Source: Stomoxys calcitrans (taxonomy: Eukaryota; Arthropoda; Insecta; Diptera; Muscidae). From it: 64,000 bases of DNA. The position numbers and the translations under genes are program-made. The first letter of the stretch is position 1, and each line of letters starts with the position of its first letter. Location: contig NC_081553.1 of assembly GCF_963082655.1 (NCBI RefSeq), forward strand, positions 155,411,441 to 155,475,440. Reading direction: 5' to 3'. This document shows positions 54,707 through 64,000 of this stretch, piece after piece. Under the pieces are notes generated by a model that did no database searches, was not told where the DNA came from, and was given only the letters and a program-made list of their open reading frames with translations.

Positions 54707-57505
54707 TCTTTGTTTGTTTGTCGGTTTGTTTGTTTCTTCCGTATAGACTTAAAAACGGCTGAACCGATTTCCTTAAAATTTTCACAGACTGTGTAGGTTG
54801 GTCTGGAAGGAAACATAGGCTACATAATTTTTTGATATCGGTAGGGTGGCGGACCCTCCCCCTTACCCCAAAAGTACTACCCAAAAATAAAAGTGGCCCG
54901 ATCGGAAAAATATGGGATTCATATGAAAGGTATTCAAGAGTAGAGTACGAATTTCATAATAAATGTTGGGTTCAAGTACCTGGGGGCCGCCCCAGCCCGA
55001 AATCCCATTAAAATAGGTTTATTTGACGATCATGACAATATGAGACTCAAATGAAAGGTATTCAGGAGTAGATTACGGATATGGTCAGGAAGTAGGAATA
55101 GGCTTTATAATTTATTGATAACAGAAGGGGCGGACCCTCCACCGTTACATCAAAAACACCACCCAAAATCAAAAGTGGATCGATAAGGACAAATGAAAAG
55201 TATCCGGGAGTAGATAACGAATCTGGCATACAAATTCATGTAGAAGTATTTGGGGTCACCCCATCCCCACAAAAACGCCCAAAATGGGCACATTAGCCAA
55301 TCACGGATGTATGGGACTCGGTTTGTTTGTTCTGTATAGGCTGAAAAATGGCAGAACCGATTTTCTCGAAATATTCGCATATTGTGTAGTTTGATCTGGA
55401 AGGAAATATAGGCTATATAATTTTTCGGTATTCGAAGGGGGACGGACCCTCCCCCTTATGCTAAAAACACAACCCAACATCAAAAGTGGATCGATCGGAA
55501 CAATATAGTTATCAAATGAAAGGTATTGGAGAGTAGAAAACGAATATGGTATTAAAATTTGAGTCTAAGTACCCATCGGGCCGCCCCAAACACAAAACTC
55601 TTCCAAACAGACATAATTGATGTTCTTTTCAATATGGGGCAAATGAAAGGTATTCGGGAGTAGATTTCGAATATGGCACACAAAATCAGATCAAAGTATA
55701 GGGGGTCACGCCACCCCTCAAAAACGCCTTTAGACCCATTATGACTATATGATACTTGACTGAAGCTGTTTTCTTGAAATTTTCATAGATTGTGTACGTT
55801 TGTCTGGAAGGAAACATAGGCTATATAATTTTTAGATAACGTGTGGAGGCGGACCCTCCCCTTTACCCCAAAAACGCCACTCATATCCAAAAGTGGTTCG
55901 ATGGGCACAATAAGGGTATCAAATGAAAGGTATTGGAGAACCGAAAACGAATATGGTATTAAAATTTGGGTCCAAGTACCCAGTGGGCTCCCCCCAACCC
56001 CAAAACTCCTCTAAACAGATATATTCGAAGTTCATGTCAATACATGAAAAGAACTTGGCAGTAGATTACAAATATGGCATAAAACATTAGGTCCAAGTAA
56101 TGGGAGGGTATTGGGGTATTTGGGGGTGGGCGCCAAATACCCCAAATGGACATATTAGCCGACCATGACCAATATGACATTAAAATTTGCGTTCAAGTCT
56201 AGGGGGCGCTTTTCCTCCTAAAGATACGTCAAATGGGTTATTTGACCCATTATGACAATATGGGACTCAAATGAAAGGTATTTGAGAGTAGAAAACGAAT
56301 TTGATATCCAATTTTAGAGCCAAGTGTTTTGGAATACACCCTAAAGCACCCCTAAACTGAACTTCACTTCCGTTGGGAATAAAGAACGAATTTTATATCT
56401 ATTTTCAGTGCAAAGTGCCGGTGGCCGCCCAGCCCCAAAACACCCCCCAAACGGTTCATATTTACCGGCCATGGCAATATGGGGCTTAATTAAAGGGATT
56501 TGGAAGTGCAGCACGAATTTGATATCCATATTTGAGTCGAAATGTTTGAGAACACTAATGAGAACATTACCCTAAGGACGAACATTACCACCAGGAACCG
56601 AGAAGGGGCAAATTCTCACACATCAATGAGTGCTTTCCGATTCAAGTTTAAACTCAATGATAAGGGACCTTTTTTATAGCCGAGTCGAATGGCGTCCCGC
56701 AGTGCGACACCTCTTTGGGGAACATTTTTTAAATGACCATGCATGGCATTGTTCCTCGCAAATGTCGCCAACATTAAGAGGGGATAAACACAGCTTTGTC
56801 CGAAGTTCTCGCCAGGATTTGAACGCGTTTAGCGTCATAGGCTACAATGGCACGTAGGATAAATCTGATTGCAGCCCTACGCGACACTTAATTCCATCCC
56901 TAACATATACACAGGATCCCCCAGCAAATGTTCTTCTGTCTGCACGACACAGAGACTAGGCTGCAAGATTGTAAATACTGTCAGCAACTTTACAGTGGAA
57001 CCACATTTCAGATACGCATATTATATCAATTTCTGAATTTATAAAGATATGTACGATTTTCAAACCATTTTTCTGTTTCGATGAAATACCAATCATATTA
57101 TAAAGTTCGTCTTTGGAATTATAATTAGCACCGCCGTTCATTAATAGCAGAAGTGCAAGCACCAATTCTCTTAATGGCTAATATAGCGACAAGTTTATAT
57201 GTATAGAAGGAATAATTTAAATTAAATCTATATATTTATGTGAATAAAAAAACAATTTTAGTATTCATTGAGAACTGAGTGCTGAAAATTATAGCATTAA
57301 CTTTTCTATGTGTAGATAATTTAGTTCTCAATGTGATTGGCAACGCCGTCATAGTCAGATAGTTCTCGCCAGGATTTTAATGCGTTTAGCGTCATAGGCT
57401 ACAATGGCACGAATTCGATATCCGCATTCAAGGCGAATTTTCCCATCCCTAAAAAGATATTAGAGAGTTAAAGAAGGCGCAGCGGAGCGGGCCCGGTTCG
57501 GCTAG
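54707..57505 (+). mobile_element. Non-autonomous Helitron in LINE C
   Basis: Begins TCTTTGTTTGTTTG after an A (54,706). Its 3' terminus is a GC-rich GCGGAGCGGGCCCGGTTCGG followed by CTAG (57,502-57,505) and host T. TC at the start, CTAG at the end, a palindromic CGGGCCCG shortly before it and insertion between A and T fit Helitrons. The interior is about four degenerate repeats, each with GGCTGAACCGATT, CTGGAAGGAAACATAGGCTA, GCGGACCCTCCCCC and AAATGAAAGGTATT. There is no Rep/helicase coding. Joining the flanks restores LINE C coding across the site (FYNQLSA-type sequence). The first copy of its 3' end is deleted, and the intact terminus lies in the second unit of the 945-bp array. Confidence 0.78.
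56580..56856 (-). mobile_element. tRNA-head SINE inside the Helitron
   Basis: On the minus strand it starts with a shortened tRNA-like head, TTGTAGCCTATGACGC (A-box region) and GTTCAAATCCTGGCGAGA (B-box). The body contains AGAGGTGTCGCACTGCGG, ACTCGGCTATAAAA and CACTCATTGATGTGTGAGAA, ending near TTTGCCCC. This order matches a SINE I associate with calyptrate flies, and a 3' fragment of it occurs at 19,980-20,047. The head is also found at the start of each 945-bp unit, without the body. Confidence 0.75.
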
Positions 57506-60195
57506 TTGATTATAAAATAATACTATATTCACCTGATTAACGAATATTACATAGATCAAGCTGTTGGTATGTAAGTCAAAAGATCGAAAAGTATCTGAAA
57601 CCAAGTTTTCTTCTAGATGATTGCTGTTAAAGTCCCCAAATATTATAAATACTATGAGAATTCATAGGAAAGAGATTGGTCTTGGAGATTGGAAAAAAGC
57701 CCGTCAATTGGAACATTTTTATTTGGTCTGTACACGTTTCCTACTAGTGCCTTATCGTTCGTATCCAAAAGTAGTTTAACAAAAATATACCCCGTAGGAC
57801 TGGATAAATCTGATTGCAGCCCTACGCGACACTTAATTCCATCCCTAACATATACACAGGATCCCCCAGCAAATGTTCTTCTGTCTGCACGATACAGAGA
57901 CTAGGCTGCAAGATTGTAAATACTGTCAGCAACTTTACAGTGGAACCACATTTCAGATACGCATATTATATCAATTTCTGAATTTATAAAGATATGTACG
58001 ATTTTCAAACCATTTTTCTGTTTCGATGAAATACCAATCATATTATAAAGTTCGTCTTTGGAATTATAATTAGCACCGCCGTTCATTAATAGCAGAAGTG
58101 CAAGCACCAATTCTCTTAATGGCTAATATAGCGACAAGTTTATATGTATAGAAGGAATAATTTAAATTAAATCTATATATTTATGTGAATAAAAAAACAA
58201 TTTTAGTATTCATTGAGAACTGAGTGCTGAAAATTATAGCATTAACTTTTCTATGTGTAGATAATTTAGTTCTCAATGTGATTGGCAACGCCGTCATAGT
58301 CAGATAGTTCTCGCCAGGATTTGAACGCGTTTAGCGTCATAGGCTACAATGGCACGAATTCGATATCCGCATTCAAGGCGAATTTTCCCATCCCTAAAAA
58401 GATATTAGAGAGTTAAAGAAGGCGCAGCGGAGCGGGCCCGGTTCGGCTAGTTGATTATAAAATAATACTATATTCACCTGATTAACGAATATTACATAGA
58501 TCAAGCTGTTGGTATGTAAGTCAAAAGATCGAAAAGTATCTGAAACCAAGTTTTCTTCTAGATGATTGCTGTTAAAGTCCCCAAATATTATAAATACTAT
58601 GAGAATTCATAGGAAAGAGATTGGTCTTGGAGATTGGAAAAAAGCCCGTCAATTGGAACATTTTTATTTGGTCTGTACACGTTTCCTACTAGTGCCTTAT
58701 CGTTCGTATCCAAAAGTAGTTTAACAAAAATATACCCCGTAGGACTGGATAAATCTGATTGCAGCCCTACGCGACACTTAATTCCATCCCTAACATATAC
58801 ACAGGATCCCCCAGCAAATGTTCTTCTGTCTGCACGATACAGAGACTAGGCTGCAAGATTGTAAATACTGTCAGCAACTTTACAGTGGAACCACATTTCA
58901 GATACGCATATTATATCAATTTCTGAATTTATAAAGATATGTACGATTTTCAAACCATTTTTCTGTTTCGATGAAATACCAATCATATTATAAAGTTCGT
59001 CTTTGGAATTATAATTAGCACCGCCGTTCATTAATAGCAGAAGTGCAAGCACCAATTCTCTTAATGGCTAATATAGCGACAAGTTTATATGTATAGAAGG
59101 AATAATTTAAATTAAATCTATATATTTATGTGAATAAAAAAACAATTTTAGTATTCATTGAGAACTGAGTGCTGAAAATTATAGCATTAACTTTTCTATG
59201 TGTAGATAATTTAGTTCTCAATGTGATTGGCAACGCCGTCATAGTCAGATAGTTCTCGCCAGGATTTGAACGCGTTTAGCGTCATAGGCTACAATGGCAC
59301 GAATTCGATATCCGCATTCAAGGCGAATTTTCCCATCCCTAAAAAGATATTAGAGAGTTAAAGAAGGCGCAGCGGAGCGGGCCCGGTTCGGCTAGTTGAT
59401 TATAAAATAATACTATATTCACCTGATTAACGAATATTACATAGATCAAGCTGTTGGTATGTAAGTCAAAAGATCGAAAAGTATCTGAAACCAAGTTTTC
59501 TTCTAGATGATTGCTGTTAAAGTCCCCAAATATTATAAATACTATGAGAATTCATAGGAAAGAGATTGGTCTTGGAGATTGGAAAAAAGCCCGTCAATTG
59601 GAACATTTTTATTTGGTCTGTACACGTTTCCTACTAGTGCCTTATCGTTCGTATCCAAAAGTAGTTTAACAAAAATATACCCCGTAGGACTGGATAAATC
59701 TGATTGCAGCCCTACGCGACACTTAATTCCATCCCTAACATATACACAGGATCCCCCAGCAAATGTTCTTCTGTCTGCACGATACATAGACTAGGCTGCA
59801 AGATTGTAAATACTGTCAGCAACTTTACAGTGGAACCACATTTCAGATACGCATATTATATCAATTTCTGAATTTATAAAGATATGTACGATTTTCAAAC
59901 CATTTTTCTGTTTCGATGAAATACCAATCATATTATAAAGTTCGTCTTTGGAATTATAATTAGCACCGCCGTTCATTAATAGCAGAAGTGCAAGCACCAA
60001 TTCTCTTAATGGCTAATATAGCGACAAGTTTATATGTATAGAAGGAATAATTTAAATTAAATCTATATATTTATGTGAATAAAAAAACAATTTTAGTATT
60101 CATTGAGAACTGAGTGCTGAAAATTATAGCATTAACTTTTCTATGTGTAGATAATTTAGTTCTCAATGTGATTGGCAACGCCGTCATAGTCAGAT
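56804..60195. repeat. 945-bp tandem array spanning a Helitron-LINE junction
   Basis: Units start at AGTTCTCGCCAGGATTT: 56,804 (557 bp, with an internal deletion of about 388 bp), 57,361, 58,306 and 59,251, each of the last three being exactly 945 bp. Copies 1-3 differ at only a few positions, such as TTTAATGCG in unit 1 against TTGAACGCG, and ACATAGAC in unit 3 against ACAGAGAC. Each complete unit consists of the SINE head and Helitron 3' end (145 bp) followed by about 800 bp of LINE C endonuclease and upstream sequence. Native LINE C sequence resumes at 60,196. The unit therefore spans the Helitron-LINE junction. Confidence 0.92.
57506..60195 (-). pseudogene. LINE C endonuclease, repeated in the array
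   Basis: In each unit the minus strand encodes an endonuclease N-terminal half. The first part is the frame ending IFINSEIDIICVSEMWFHCK (catalytic Glu in CVSEMW). After a TAG it continues YRADRRTFAGGSCVYVRDGI and GYIFVKLLLDTNDKALVGNV. The same frames occur at about 57,901-58,110, 58,846-59,055 and 59,791-60,000, with the second part most open at 59,542-59,787. All share the TAG, so the mutation came before amplification. The Asp/His catalytic half continues in broken frames toward the Helitron junction. Confidence 0.8.
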
Positions 60196-61100
60196 GCTCT
60201 GTTTGACATTTCGTTGTTGTATCCTCCAACCTGAAAGAGAGCATGGGAACTTGAAGTTTCTCGTCTTAACGAGCGAAAGAGACTATTTAAGTGATCCATA
60301 TTATATATGCGTATCACATCATTTGTTAATGAACACCTTATATGTACGATCCCTCGTAATGTGAGAGCAACCGATTAATTTTTCTTGCTGCTTGTAACAA
60401 TTTATAATTGGTACTTGTTAAGAATTCATTAATAAAAAAATGGTGCATTTGAATCAAGTCCAAGAATTCGGAGAGGAAGTTGTGTTTTGTTGTTTCGTTT
60501 AAAGTTACTAGCTGCTTTTGTTATGTTGATTTTCTCATTTGCGGTGTATAGTTTGACAAGTATGACACCATCAGCTGTATAGTTGTTTTTATTGTAGTTT
60601 TTAGAATTTAGACGTTGTATTGATTTTACATTTGTTGTTTCTATGTTTAAGGAGGAGCATAAATTTCAAACATAAAAAAAAAAAGAAAAAGTTTTAATTT
60701 TTGTCAAATGGTATGCAAATTTGTGGATACATATGTTTTGATTTTCGTCGCGAGGGAGTTGTTATTGTAATTTGCCAAGTTCGTTTTGCATTTCGTTTTG
60801 TTTGTGTTCTATTATTGCTATTTTGTTTGTTACTTCATCTACTTTGGATGACAGTGAGGAAATTCTCTCTTTGAATGATTGCAATGCCTCGTCAACTCTT
60901 TGCTTTACACATTCTCTAATGTTAGCTATCATTATGTCGTTCTGTTTGGAGAACTTTAGTTCGATTAATTTCAAGAGCTTCGGAGATTTACTGTGATGAG
61001 AGATTGGTGCATCGTTGTACCGCGTTTGTTTTGTTGTTGGTTTAGAAAACACTTGTATTGATATTTGCTTTTGTTTGTTGTTTTGCATCTTTGTTAATTT
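60196..61100 (-). pseudogene. LINE C 5' region with ORF1 coiled coil
   Basis: The minus-strand frame at 60,762-61,088 gives 108 residues. The last half (VDEALQSFKERISSLSSKVD, then EVTNKIAIIEHKQ) has regular heptads and is probably coiled coil, as in ORF1 proteins of several LINE clades that trimerise on RNA. The frame starts at MQNNKQKQISIQV and stops within a T-rich stretch. The remainder down to 60,196 has no clear domain. Its place upstream of the endonuclease on the same strand supports the assignment. Confidence 0.55.
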
Positions 61101-61129
61101 ACCAAGTTTTTAATTTTATTTTCACATTG

Positions 61130-61950
61130 AGGTCCGATCTGTGTGGTGTTCATTGTTGTCTTGAGAAGCTTAGGCTGCGAGCTACCGGGCGCATCCACAG
61201 GTTACGGATAGTGGAATGCTCCAAACGGATTAGCTATCGAGCAGAGAATGTCAGTGAGAGGCCGGGCGGGACCGACTCTTGCACAAATTCTGAGTGCCTA
61301 TGATGCTCGATATGACAAGGCAGGTTATTGGCGAATTCAAAAAACCAATGGCCATCCCGTTCCCGCGGCGATCGGTACTTTGGACCGGAACGAGCTTGCT
61401 CATCTACAGGAGCCTGGCGAGGATCGCCACATTCACATGAAGATGTGGCTAAAACGACAAACCACCAAGATGGCAGGTTTAAATAATTTTCATAAGGTCA
61501 TTGTAGCCGTAGATAGTTACCAAGTGAATGCTAACAAATGGCTGAAATAGGATGATGGTGATTAGAGCTCAATCATCACAAGGAAGGTTTTTGTACCCAT
61601 TTTTGGTTCTTAGATAGCTGTCGGATTTTCAGGTCATTTGAAAAGGACAGTTAAAGTTTGTTGGCTACGAGGATGACGTTGTCATCATGGTTTGTAGCCG
61701 CTGCCAAAATAATAGGTAATTTGGTATGTTCAGGGGACCTCTCCTAGATGTGATGGAGCTACCGCCCTCAGTACGAATATCCTGAAAAGCCATTGCAATG
61801 ACACGACTTTGAAAGGACGGACTTGTGCTTGATTTGTGGGAATGAGGAGGAGTCATAGACAGTTGAGCACTCATTGTGAGACTGCCTTGAAAATGCGAGA
61901 GTAGGTGCAGGATTATGGCTGCACAAATTTTATTTTCCTGTCTAAATTAT
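61130..61950 (+). pseudogene. Degenerate LINE debris
   Basis: The 100-codon frame at 61,248-61,550 has no motif I recognise. Near 61,660-61,695 there is VGYEDDVVIM, a YADD-like RT box with Ala replaced by Glu. Near 61,825-61,900 there is CLICGNEEES, followed after a stop by HSL-DCLENARV-like sequence, resembling the terminal cysteine/histidine motif. The pieces are in plus-strand order of a LINE but heavily decayed. Confidence 0.45.
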
Positions 61951-62054
61951 CTTCATGCAAAAGTCCTTTCGCCATTCTTGACTACTAAAGCTTTCCATTC
62001 AATGTCTGACATTGTATTGACGTAAATTTTATCAGTGTTCTTCTGCCCTTTTTG

Positions 62055-62195
62055 AATCTTTCGGGGGCGACACAATAGACCTGTTGTTGTTGTAGCAGTG
62101 TGTTGTACACTGAGGCGGCAGCCTTTGCCGATAAAGGACTTCATCGGGTCAATCCGGTACGTACAACCGGCTGCCTTGGGATTGACACAATAGAC
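62055..62195 (-). repeat. Dispersed repeat with TTG run
   Basis: TTGTTGTTGTAGCAGTGTGT, then GCGGCAGCCTTTGCCGAT and AATCCGGTACGTACAACCGG (an internal palindrome). I associate this block with a repeat end common in muscoid flies, but the parent element is not identified. Confidence 0.4.
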
Positions 62196-62439
62196 CTATG
62201 TAAGTTCCCTGAGGAAACTTAGAGTGAATGAGGTTGCTAGACGTGTGCCATTATGCACCCTGAGTTTAAAACCATAACAGTAACAAACATAATTTATAAA
62301 TTATTTATTTTGAAGTTTATATTTTTGTACGGCGAATTCAAAAATAAGTTGACATATCATATTCTCTCAGCAGCTACACTCAACAGATTTTCCTAAAGGT
62401 AACTATAATAACAATTAAACAAGTTATTCAAACATATCA

Positions 62440-63566
62440 ATAAGAGTTTTTGGAACTTTGTACATTTAGGTACTAAAAAAAGTACCAAAAATGTAAAAAA
62501 TGGGTAAACTTTGTACAGGGCGGATCGATAGATCCAGAATTTTGAAATTTGTATTCGAAGACATCTGCTACAAAATAATGAGGGTGAAATGAAAAAAATA
62601 AAAAATAGTAACGGGAGAAAACGTTCGTTAAGTGCCGCAATAGATACCATTTGGTACCTTCTTTACAGATTGAGCTAGAGGTCTGAAATTAAGCATGTAG
62701 ATACAACTAACAAATATGTGATATGTGACTAAATGATTTATTCAAAAATTTGTAAATGTTGTTTTCATTTTGTACTTTCTCTTCAGATGATGCTAAAGGT
62801 CTGAAATGTGGCATGTAGGTACAAGAAGGAAATGTATAATGGGTGACTAAATGATCCATTCAAAATTCGCACATTTGGTACCAAAAAGAGCAAAATAGTA
62901 CGAAATAGCTTATCTTCGCCTACACCGAAAGGGAACAGCTAGAATAAGGCAATTTGACACACATTATCGCAGTCTTGACAAAAATGCAACATGTGAAAGA
63001 AAACGTACTAATTGTGGAGTAGTTGATGCCTTGAAAGTATATATTGGGCAATTAAAAAATATTTCTAAATCGTACAGTTAGGTACTCAAACGTATAAAAT
63101 CGCACTTTCTTTACGAAGTGAGCTAAAGCTCACAAAATTGGACACAAGTACACCTTGGCAGTAAATATTCGGCAGTAAGAAGCTTTGTTTGTAATTAGTG
63201 CATATAGGTACTAAAACTAACACAATGTTATTTTCTTTACGCAGTGATCTTAAGCTCTCAAAATTGGCATACAGCTACATCTTAACGATAAATTGTGGGT
63301 GACCAGATTTTTTTTTTAAAATCGAACACTTACAAAATGGTACTTTTTTTTACGGATTTAGATAAAGCGCTACAAATTGGGATTCATTTATACCTTGACT
63401 ATACATATTGGGCGACTTCAATTTTCCCGATGTATTGTTATCCTTGGTACTATCGCTTTCTTTACACAAAAAACAGATTTCTGAAATTCTATTCGCAATT
63501 ATTACAAACTCGGAAGTCCTACAATTAAAGGAGGTATCAAAAAGGGGTTGCAAAGCGAACCATCGG
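62440..63566 (+). mobile_element. Helitron-like internal repeat array
   Basis: Six or so degenerate units of about 110-150 bp carry TTTACAGATTGAGCTAGAGG, GTCTGAAATT..GCATGTAG, GGTACTAAAA and a GGTGACTAAATGAT-type block. The last unit ends TTGCAAAGCGAACCATCGGG and ATGCTATTC, close to the expected Helitron 3' end but with CTAT in place of CTAG. There is no coding capacity. Confidence 0.6.
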
Positions 63567-63680
63567 GATGCTATTCTATATACATGGAAAGAGTTGCGTG
63601 ACTGACTGATTGCTGACTGACTCATCATCGCCCAGCACAAACGGGTAAAGCTAGAATCATGAAATATTGCACGAATGTTG
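63567..63680 (+). mobile_element. Helitron 5' end directly after a 3' end
   Basis: TCTATATACATGGAAAGAGT, then GCGTGACTGACTGATTGCTG, CCCAGCACAAACGGGTAAAG and CTAGAATCATGAAATATTG. This is the same 5' block as at 42,886. It follows the array above without a gap, a head-to-tail arrangement, and is cut off by LINE sequence at about 63,681. Confidence 0.6.
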
Positions 63681-64000
63681 GACTGCGTCGACCTGAAAAG
63701 CATCGGGTTAACCAAGTTTACTGGCGGCAGTTCTTTGGCCTTCGCCAAATCGCCTGTTTTCTCATTCCCAGTTACTCCGCTATGGCCCGGCAACCAGACG
63801 TTGCGAATAGTGCCATCATCAGAGAAGGCGTTAATTTCCTTCTTACATTCTAAGACCGTTCGTGATCTTACCATACTGGTTGTTGTTGCCCATATGGTCT
63901 GTTTATTGTCCGTAAAGAAGTTCATACTCGACGTCCTCTCGTTAACACCACACCACCCCGAGCATTCCCGTATGAAACATAACTCCTGGAAATTTTTCTG
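63681..64000 (-). pseudogene. R1/LOA-type LINE RNase H fragment (runs off the end)
   Basis: The minus-strand frame from about 63,925 down reads NVWLPGHSGVTGNEKTGDLA, then KELPPVNLVNPMLFRS, the RNase H C-terminal motif and linker of the family at 20,610 and 38,480-38,560. The upstream part to 64,000 is in another frame (SMNFFTDNKQTIWA-type, with the Asp region of RNase H). It ends against Helitron sequence and continues outside the window. Confidence 0.72.

Noticed and set aside
56956..60000. Four identical 69-codon frames as a new small-protein family
   Set aside because: They are the same LINE endonuclease fragment repeated by the 945-bp array, with a shared stop codon right after.
56804..60195. 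CRISPR array
   Set aside because: Units are 945 bp with no short repeat-spacer pattern, and the context is a eukaryotic transposon.

Overview
This window reads as transposon-dense intergenic or heterochromatic DNA from a higher fly, most likely a calyptrate muscoid (house-fly, stable-fly or blow-fly group). I infer the host from AT-rich composition, the repeat families (RTE, Jockey, R1/LOA-type and CR1/Jockey-type LINEs, tRNA-derived SINEs, Helitrons, Tc1/mariner and TTAA-flanked MITEs, internally tandem dispersed repeats) and one short fly-type intron. Almost every long open frame is a non-LTR retrotransposon or its remnant. The only host-gene candidate is a two-exon 3' end near 19.4-19.6 kb, with an in-frame stop under one splice reading.

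Layout. 0-2 kb: a diverged hairpin-bearing repeat array and a degraded LINE ORF1. 2-9.6 kb: an old RTE element (minus strand) split inside its endonuclease domain by a full-length, coding-intact Jockey element with a 12-bp target-site duplication; this is the freshest insertion. 9.7-12.4 kb: a broken R1/LOA-type LINE carrying an 854-bp tandem duplication. 12.5-13.3 kb: more of the hairpin repeat and a MITE-like repeat. 13.6-18.2 kb: a decayed RNase H-bearing LINE (LINE A, minus strand) with a Tc1/mariner-type MITE in its RT, followed by a chimeric 3' fragment. 18.3-25 kb: sparse sequence with the host-like exons, SINE debris, a 5'-truncated LOA copy with a 9-bp duplication, a tRNA-like unit and a mariner-type MITE. 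25-28.5 kb: LINE B (minus), interrupted by a 165-bp SINE. 28.5-38 kb: AT-rich, mostly unexplained, with repeat fragments, a second tRNA-like unit, a broken mariner transposase and a possible hammerhead-like fold. 38-41 kb: a second decayed R1/LOA-type element. 41.3-44.2 kb: elements built of 153-bp repeats, and Helitron 5' ends. 44.3-50.4 kb: LINE remnants including a second LINE A copy (plus strand). 50.3-51.5 kb: a gypsy integrase fragment split by a 450-bp TTAA-flanked MITE. 51.6-53.5 kb: an inverted copy of the 153-bp-repeat element, split by a mariner fold-back element. 53.7-61.1 kb: LINE C (minus), invaded by a Helitron; a 945-bp segment spanning the Helitron 3' junction was then tandemly amplified. 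61-64 kb: LINE debris, Helitron-like repeats and an R1/LOA RNase H fragment running off the end.

The genes do not form a pathway. The biology here is nesting: at least six insertions sit inside older elements, several with exact target duplications, giving a relative age order. The most interesting items are the intact Jockey element, the Helitron-LINE junction turned into a young satellite, the SINE that shares its 3' tail with LINE A, the CCTAA (telomere-like) 3' tails of several retroelements, and two fold-back or TTAA elements whose empty sites can be inferred. I found no convincing new enzymatic system.
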